Shown here: in pieces, positions 61,261 to 64,000 of the stretch
Layout of the letters: every line of letters starts with the position of its first letter
Numbering within the stretch: position 1 is the first letter of the stretch
DNA from: Lunularia cruciata
Lineage: Eukaryota > Streptophyta > Marchantiopsida > Lunulariales > Lunulariaceae
Direction of reading: 5' to 3'
Assembly: GCA_948567375.1 (NCBI GenBank)
Contig: OX419756.1
Coordinates: forward strand, 39,224,552-39,288,551
DNA length: 64,000 nucleotides
Notes under the pieces: model-generated
Database searches by the model: none
What the model was told of the DNA's origin: nothing
What the model saw: only the letters and a program-made list of their open reading frames with translations
Translations under genes and position numbers: made by a program

Positions 61261-62280
61261 TTTAGATTGAAGGGCAGACACCTTTTGTATATATGGGAGG
61301 ATGGTAGAGTGCGAGTAGTACCACTTCCATCTCAGAGACCACCGTTGGTCCGTCATGCTCATGAGGAGCTTGGACATTTTGGAGTCAAGCGTACATATAG
61401 CTTACTTTAGAGTCATTATTGGTGGCATGGTATGCAGACCAAGGTACAGTAGTTTGTTGCCAAATGTGTGGTTTGTGACCGATTTAGAGCATCATTCAAT
61501 GCTCTTACGCCATAGTTACACCCATTACATGTCATAGGATTGGGTTACCATTGGAGTTTGGACTTTGCTGGACCTTTATCGTTGACAATGAGACATCATT
61601 GGTATGTTTTGGTGATGGTGGAGCACTTCTCCAAGTGGATTGAGTTGTTGGCACTTCTTGACAAGTCTAGTGAAGGGATAGTTTACTCATTCTTGGATCG
61701 AGTTCTTAATCATTTTGGTGCACCAGCTGAGGTTTTGACTGATCAAGGTACAGAGTTCTTGGGGGAGTTTTAGGTCTTGTGTGACAAGGCTTTGATTGAT
61801 CACTGTATTACATCCCAAGATCACCCTAAGGCAGATGGCTTAGCAGAGGGAGTGGTTTAGACGGTGAAGAGAGGATTGCAAAAGTATGGTTTGCAGAGAG
61901 ACCACTTGGGAGATTGAGATCTCTAGTTACCTTGGTTGGCCATAGGCTATCAATTCAGCTGGCAAGCCTCCTTAGCATCCTTCTCTCTGTACTTTCTACT
62001 CTATATACAAGATCCAAATTTACCTGTAGCCATTCGTCAAGATGCTACTATAGTTTTGGACTTGGATGACCCCAATGTATAGACAAGTGCATGTTCTTAG
62101 CGGGTAGAGATCTTTCGGAGAGTGATGCCAATGGCCTTTGAGAAATTGGCGATTGTTGAACATAGAGATACTTTACGCTATGCTACCATTCAAGGAGGAG
62201 GTTGTAGACCCTTGGTCCGTCAATTTTATCCAGGAGACTATGTATATTTATAGTAGACAACATCAACGACACTTGATGTT
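61261..62280 (+). pseudogene. P DDE integrase
   Basis: HHCC zinc domain: VRHAHEELGHFGVKRTYSLL ... CVVCDRF (about 61341-61485). Core: HWSLDFAGPLSLTMRHHWY (first Asp, about 61550-61610), VLTDQGTEFLGEF (second Asp, about 61735-61771), ADGLAEGVV (Glu, about 61830-61858). This DDE type normally produces short target duplications. The C-terminal part is broken by frameshifts but leads into the PHD finger. Confidence 0.87.
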
Positions 62281-62598
62281 TTGACATGCCGCACTATCTT
62301 GAGAGTGCGTGAGGTTTTGCCATTTGGAGTCCTTGTGTTAGAAGGACATGATAGTGTTGTTTGGAAGGATCATGTGCGTGATTGTGCACCCTGCCATCTC
62401 CCAAACATTGATGGTACTATGGACCCAAGCTTGACACTTGTACGTGTAGGCTTGAGGTGTTTGTTATGTGGCTCTTTTGGTAAAACTACTACTATATTAG
62501 TGTGTGATAGTTGTTCTAGAGGATGGCATATGGCATGTATGATTCCTCCCCTCACGGTGGTTCCTCAAGGACAGTGGTTATGTCCTAGATGTACTTGA
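62281..62598 (+). CDS. P C-terminal PHD finger
   Basis: An open 105-codon stretch ending in TGA. The PHD finger runs from the Cys at 62458 to the Cys at 62590: CLLCGSFG, ILVCDSCSRGWHMACMIPP, VPQGQWLCPRC, i.e. the C4-H-C3 ligand order with the usual Trp before the last Cys pair. PHD fingers commonly read histone H3 tails. Many plant gypsy elements carry a chromodomain at this position, so this may play an equivalent targeting part (inference). It is the least damaged domain of the element. It is not an independent gene but the 3' end of pol. N2 keeps the same end and stop codon. Confidence 0.82.
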   Translation: MTCRTILRVREVLPFGVLVLEGHDSVVWKDHVRDCAPCHLPNIDGTMDPSLTLVRVGLRCLLCGSFGKTTTILVCDSCSRGWHMACMIPPLTVVPQGQWLCPRCT

Positions 62599-62766
62599 AC
62601 TATAGCTAGTTCATTCTTTATATGGTATAGATTGCAAACAGACGACTAACAATGGGGCTCCTTAGCACCCGACCTCTTGATCTTTGCCCATCATAGGGTA
62701 TACCATATACTTGGAATAGATGGCTATTTGGAGAAGAGTGACCTAACCGCCAGCTAAGGGGGAAAT

Positions 62767-63404
62767 TGTGGTACTTTAGAGCCTATGTATGACTTATGTG
62801 TGAGTTGTGCTTCTATAGTGTATGAATGTGTATGTTGTGTAGAGATGTATATATGTACAATAGTTGTCACACCATTTGTAGTGTTGCATCTAGATTGCTT
62901 AGACATTGGAGTTGCAATGATAGTAGTTAGAGTTATTTTAGCAATTTCTCAAAGACTACTTTCTGATAGTCAGATTTTGTGTTCAGAGTATTGACTTCAC
63001 GGTGGGGCCTACTGTCACTTTGCACCATCAACAAGACCATTAGGGTTTCAAACCTAGCTCAAGTCCAAGGGTATACTTTTGAAGTGCAGCTCTAGAGAGC
63101 TCACTTCTCTGATGTTGAGCCTTCAAGTTCCTGGCTTTGGTGGACAAAAGCCGATGAGCGTCACTTGGATTCTCTTAGCTAGAGTGGGTGTGGCTTGACT
63201 ATAATCAATGCTCAATTGTTGGCAATTTATAGAATGACAGATCAAGTACTGATCTAAGTTGAGTTGAGTTGAGTTGAGAGTGGTAAACAATCTGATTATT
63301 GTGGCACTTTAGAATCTATGTATGACTTATGTGTGAGTTGTGCTTCTATAGTGTATGATGTTTACAGCAATGTATGTTGTGTAGTAATGTATATACGCAT
63401 GACA
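62767..63404 (+). repeat. P 3' terminal blocks B1-A2-B2
   Basis: A purine tract (CTAAGGGGGAAAT) precedes B1 (62767-62864, TGTGGTACTTTA...). A2 (62865-63298) matches A1. B2 (63300-63404, TGTGGCACTTTA...) matches B1 closely and ends ATGACA. A TATATAT lies at the end of B1 (about 62848-62856). The order contrasts with the 5' end, where only A is present. Confidence 0.78.
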
Positions 63405-63734
63405 CTTGTGGTGAGGTCCACAACAAGTCCAACAAGCAACACAAACACTCATTGGATGATGTTGACCCAAAAATGAAGATAAGGGTCTAGTTGCACTAGG
63501 CCCTCTACTAGCTCCATAAGATCTAGGTTGTCCACTCTGCCCTTAGAAGCCAACATGGTGTGATGCACTCTATTGCACCATGGAAGAAGTAACAACTATG
63601 GATGAGGTCTCCTTACCTAGTCCAAAGATTGCCACTTGACCATGTTTAGCTCAATGTGCTTAGCCAAACTAAAGATTACCACCAAAGTAGGCGAGGTCGT
63701 ATTTAACAATGTAGCATCATTGTAAAAGTCCAAG
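63405..63734 (-). pseudogene. Displaced N2 gag fragment
   Basis: Minus-strand gag sequence from the first zinc knuckle (plus-strand GTCCACAACAAGTCCAACAA, near 63417-63440) back to a block matching P 55450-55500. It is the continuation of N2 gag across the P insertion. It ends near 63734, where other sequence begins. Confidence 0.75.
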
Positions 63735-64000
63735 ACCAAGGAGAGAAATAAGAGAATGGAAGCTCACATTGAGACTCTTGAATAAGGGAAAACTTCAAAT
63801 GCCTAGCATGAGCTTTGGCTTTGGTATTTATAGGTAGCATACAAGGCCCTTGAGAAGCTTCTCAAGAAGCTTCTCAAGGGGCTTCCTTGAGCCACTTTCT
63901 TAGAGTGCAAGCCAAGTTAACCAAGAAGCTTCTCAAGAAGTTTCTTTCTAGAAGCAGCCTACTTGGCATGCAAGCTAAGCTAGTTTGAAACTTCTAAAAA
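63735..64000 (+). repeat. Remnant repeat with GAAnnTTC clusters, copy 2
   Basis: Matches 44630-45010 in block order. GAAnnTTC palindromes at 63854, 63866, 63925 and 63937, two pairs each 12 bp apart. GGTATTTATAG (about 63823-63833) could be a TATA region. Runs off the window. Confidence 0.5.

Larger units (their letters stand above)
54005..63404 (+). mobile_element. Element P: methyltransferase- and PHD-bearing gypsy retrotransposon
   Basis: 9400 bp including a nested 690-bp solo LTR. Order: block A1 (54005-54452), leader, gag, RGG linker, protease, C5-methyltransferase, RT, RNase H, DDE integrase, PHD finger, block B1 (62767-62864), A2 (62865-63298), B2 (63300-63404). Termini are TGTCAC ... 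TGACA, a 5-bp inverted repeat. It lies inside the zinc-knuckle codons of N2, with TTTG on the left (54001-54004) and CTTG on the right (63405-63408), a likely degraded target duplication. Most in-frame stops are TAG. Confidence 0.85.

Noticed and set aside
54947-62280. TAG might be reassigned to glutamine in this organism, given the many TAGs in place of CAG.
   Set aside because: VHA-a ends with TAG at the expected C-terminus, and the host genes contain CAG for Gln with no internal TAG. The pattern fits mutational decay of transposons.
62767-63404. Classification as a tyrosine-recombinase (DIRS/Ngaro/PAT) element because of the A...B-A-B repeats.
   Set aside because: The pol region has a clear HHCC/DDE integrase in both P and N2, and I see no tyrosine recombinase motif. 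Short target duplication-like flanks also argue against it.
1-64000. CRISPR arrays, bacterial operons, rRNA genes and intact tRNA genes.
   Set aside because: None seen. The repeats present are transposon termini and microsatellites, and the genes are spliced nuclear genes.

Overview
The window reads as nuclear DNA of a streptophyte, most likely a land plant. Three intron-rich protein genes have plant-type architecture: a TCHQD-class glutathione transferase, a UBP23/USP36-like deubiquitinase and a V-ATPase subunit a. Most of the remaining recognisable sequence is degenerate LTR retrotransposons and PIF/Harbinger DNA transposons. Short introns, together with retrotransposons carrying a cytosine methyltransferase (a type I know from charophyte algae), suggest a bryophyte, lycophyte or related non-seed lineage. 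The sequence does not fix the species.

Layout. 1-5655: a minus-strand gypsy element (N1), interrupted by the end of a second gypsy element whose 3' LTR is 88-779 and by a solo LTR of that second family (1356-2048). 5656-6406: the 3' end of a Ty1/copia element. 6407-28030: a gene island with the GST gene (+, 10110-12048), the deubiquitinase gene (-, 13439-17655) and the VHA-a gene (-, 20428-26504). 28031-36320: three head-to-tail PIF/Harbinger copies plus an extra right end, with a solo LTR inserted in the third. 36610-41487: a full-length copia element with a perfect 5-bp target duplication. 41493-47510: AT-rich non-coding DNA holding a second solo LTR. 47860-54004 continuing at 63405-63730: a minus-strand gypsy element (N2). 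54005-63404: a plus-strand gypsy element of the same family (P), inserted in the gag of N2 and itself carrying a solo LTR (58029-58718).

The notable system is the family of N1, N2 and P. Its coding order is gag with CCHC knuckles, an RGG-rich linker, an aspartic protease, a C5-cytosine DNA methyltransferase, reverse transcriptase, RNase H, a DDE integrase and a C-terminal PHD finger. A mobile element thus carries both a DNA-methylation writer and a probable chromatin reader. All copies are decayed, mainly by TAG stops where Gln or Trp codons are expected. The termini are also odd: copies start with a repeat block A and end with blocks B-A-B, a split-direct-repeat or 2-LTR-circle-like layout, although the integrase is of the DDE type.

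The host genes look intact. Their exon models keep frame through every junction and give proteins of 270, 957 and 815 residues. One deubiquitinase intron is a clear U12-type (minor spliceosome) intron. All models come from reading the sequence by eye, with no transcript or database support.
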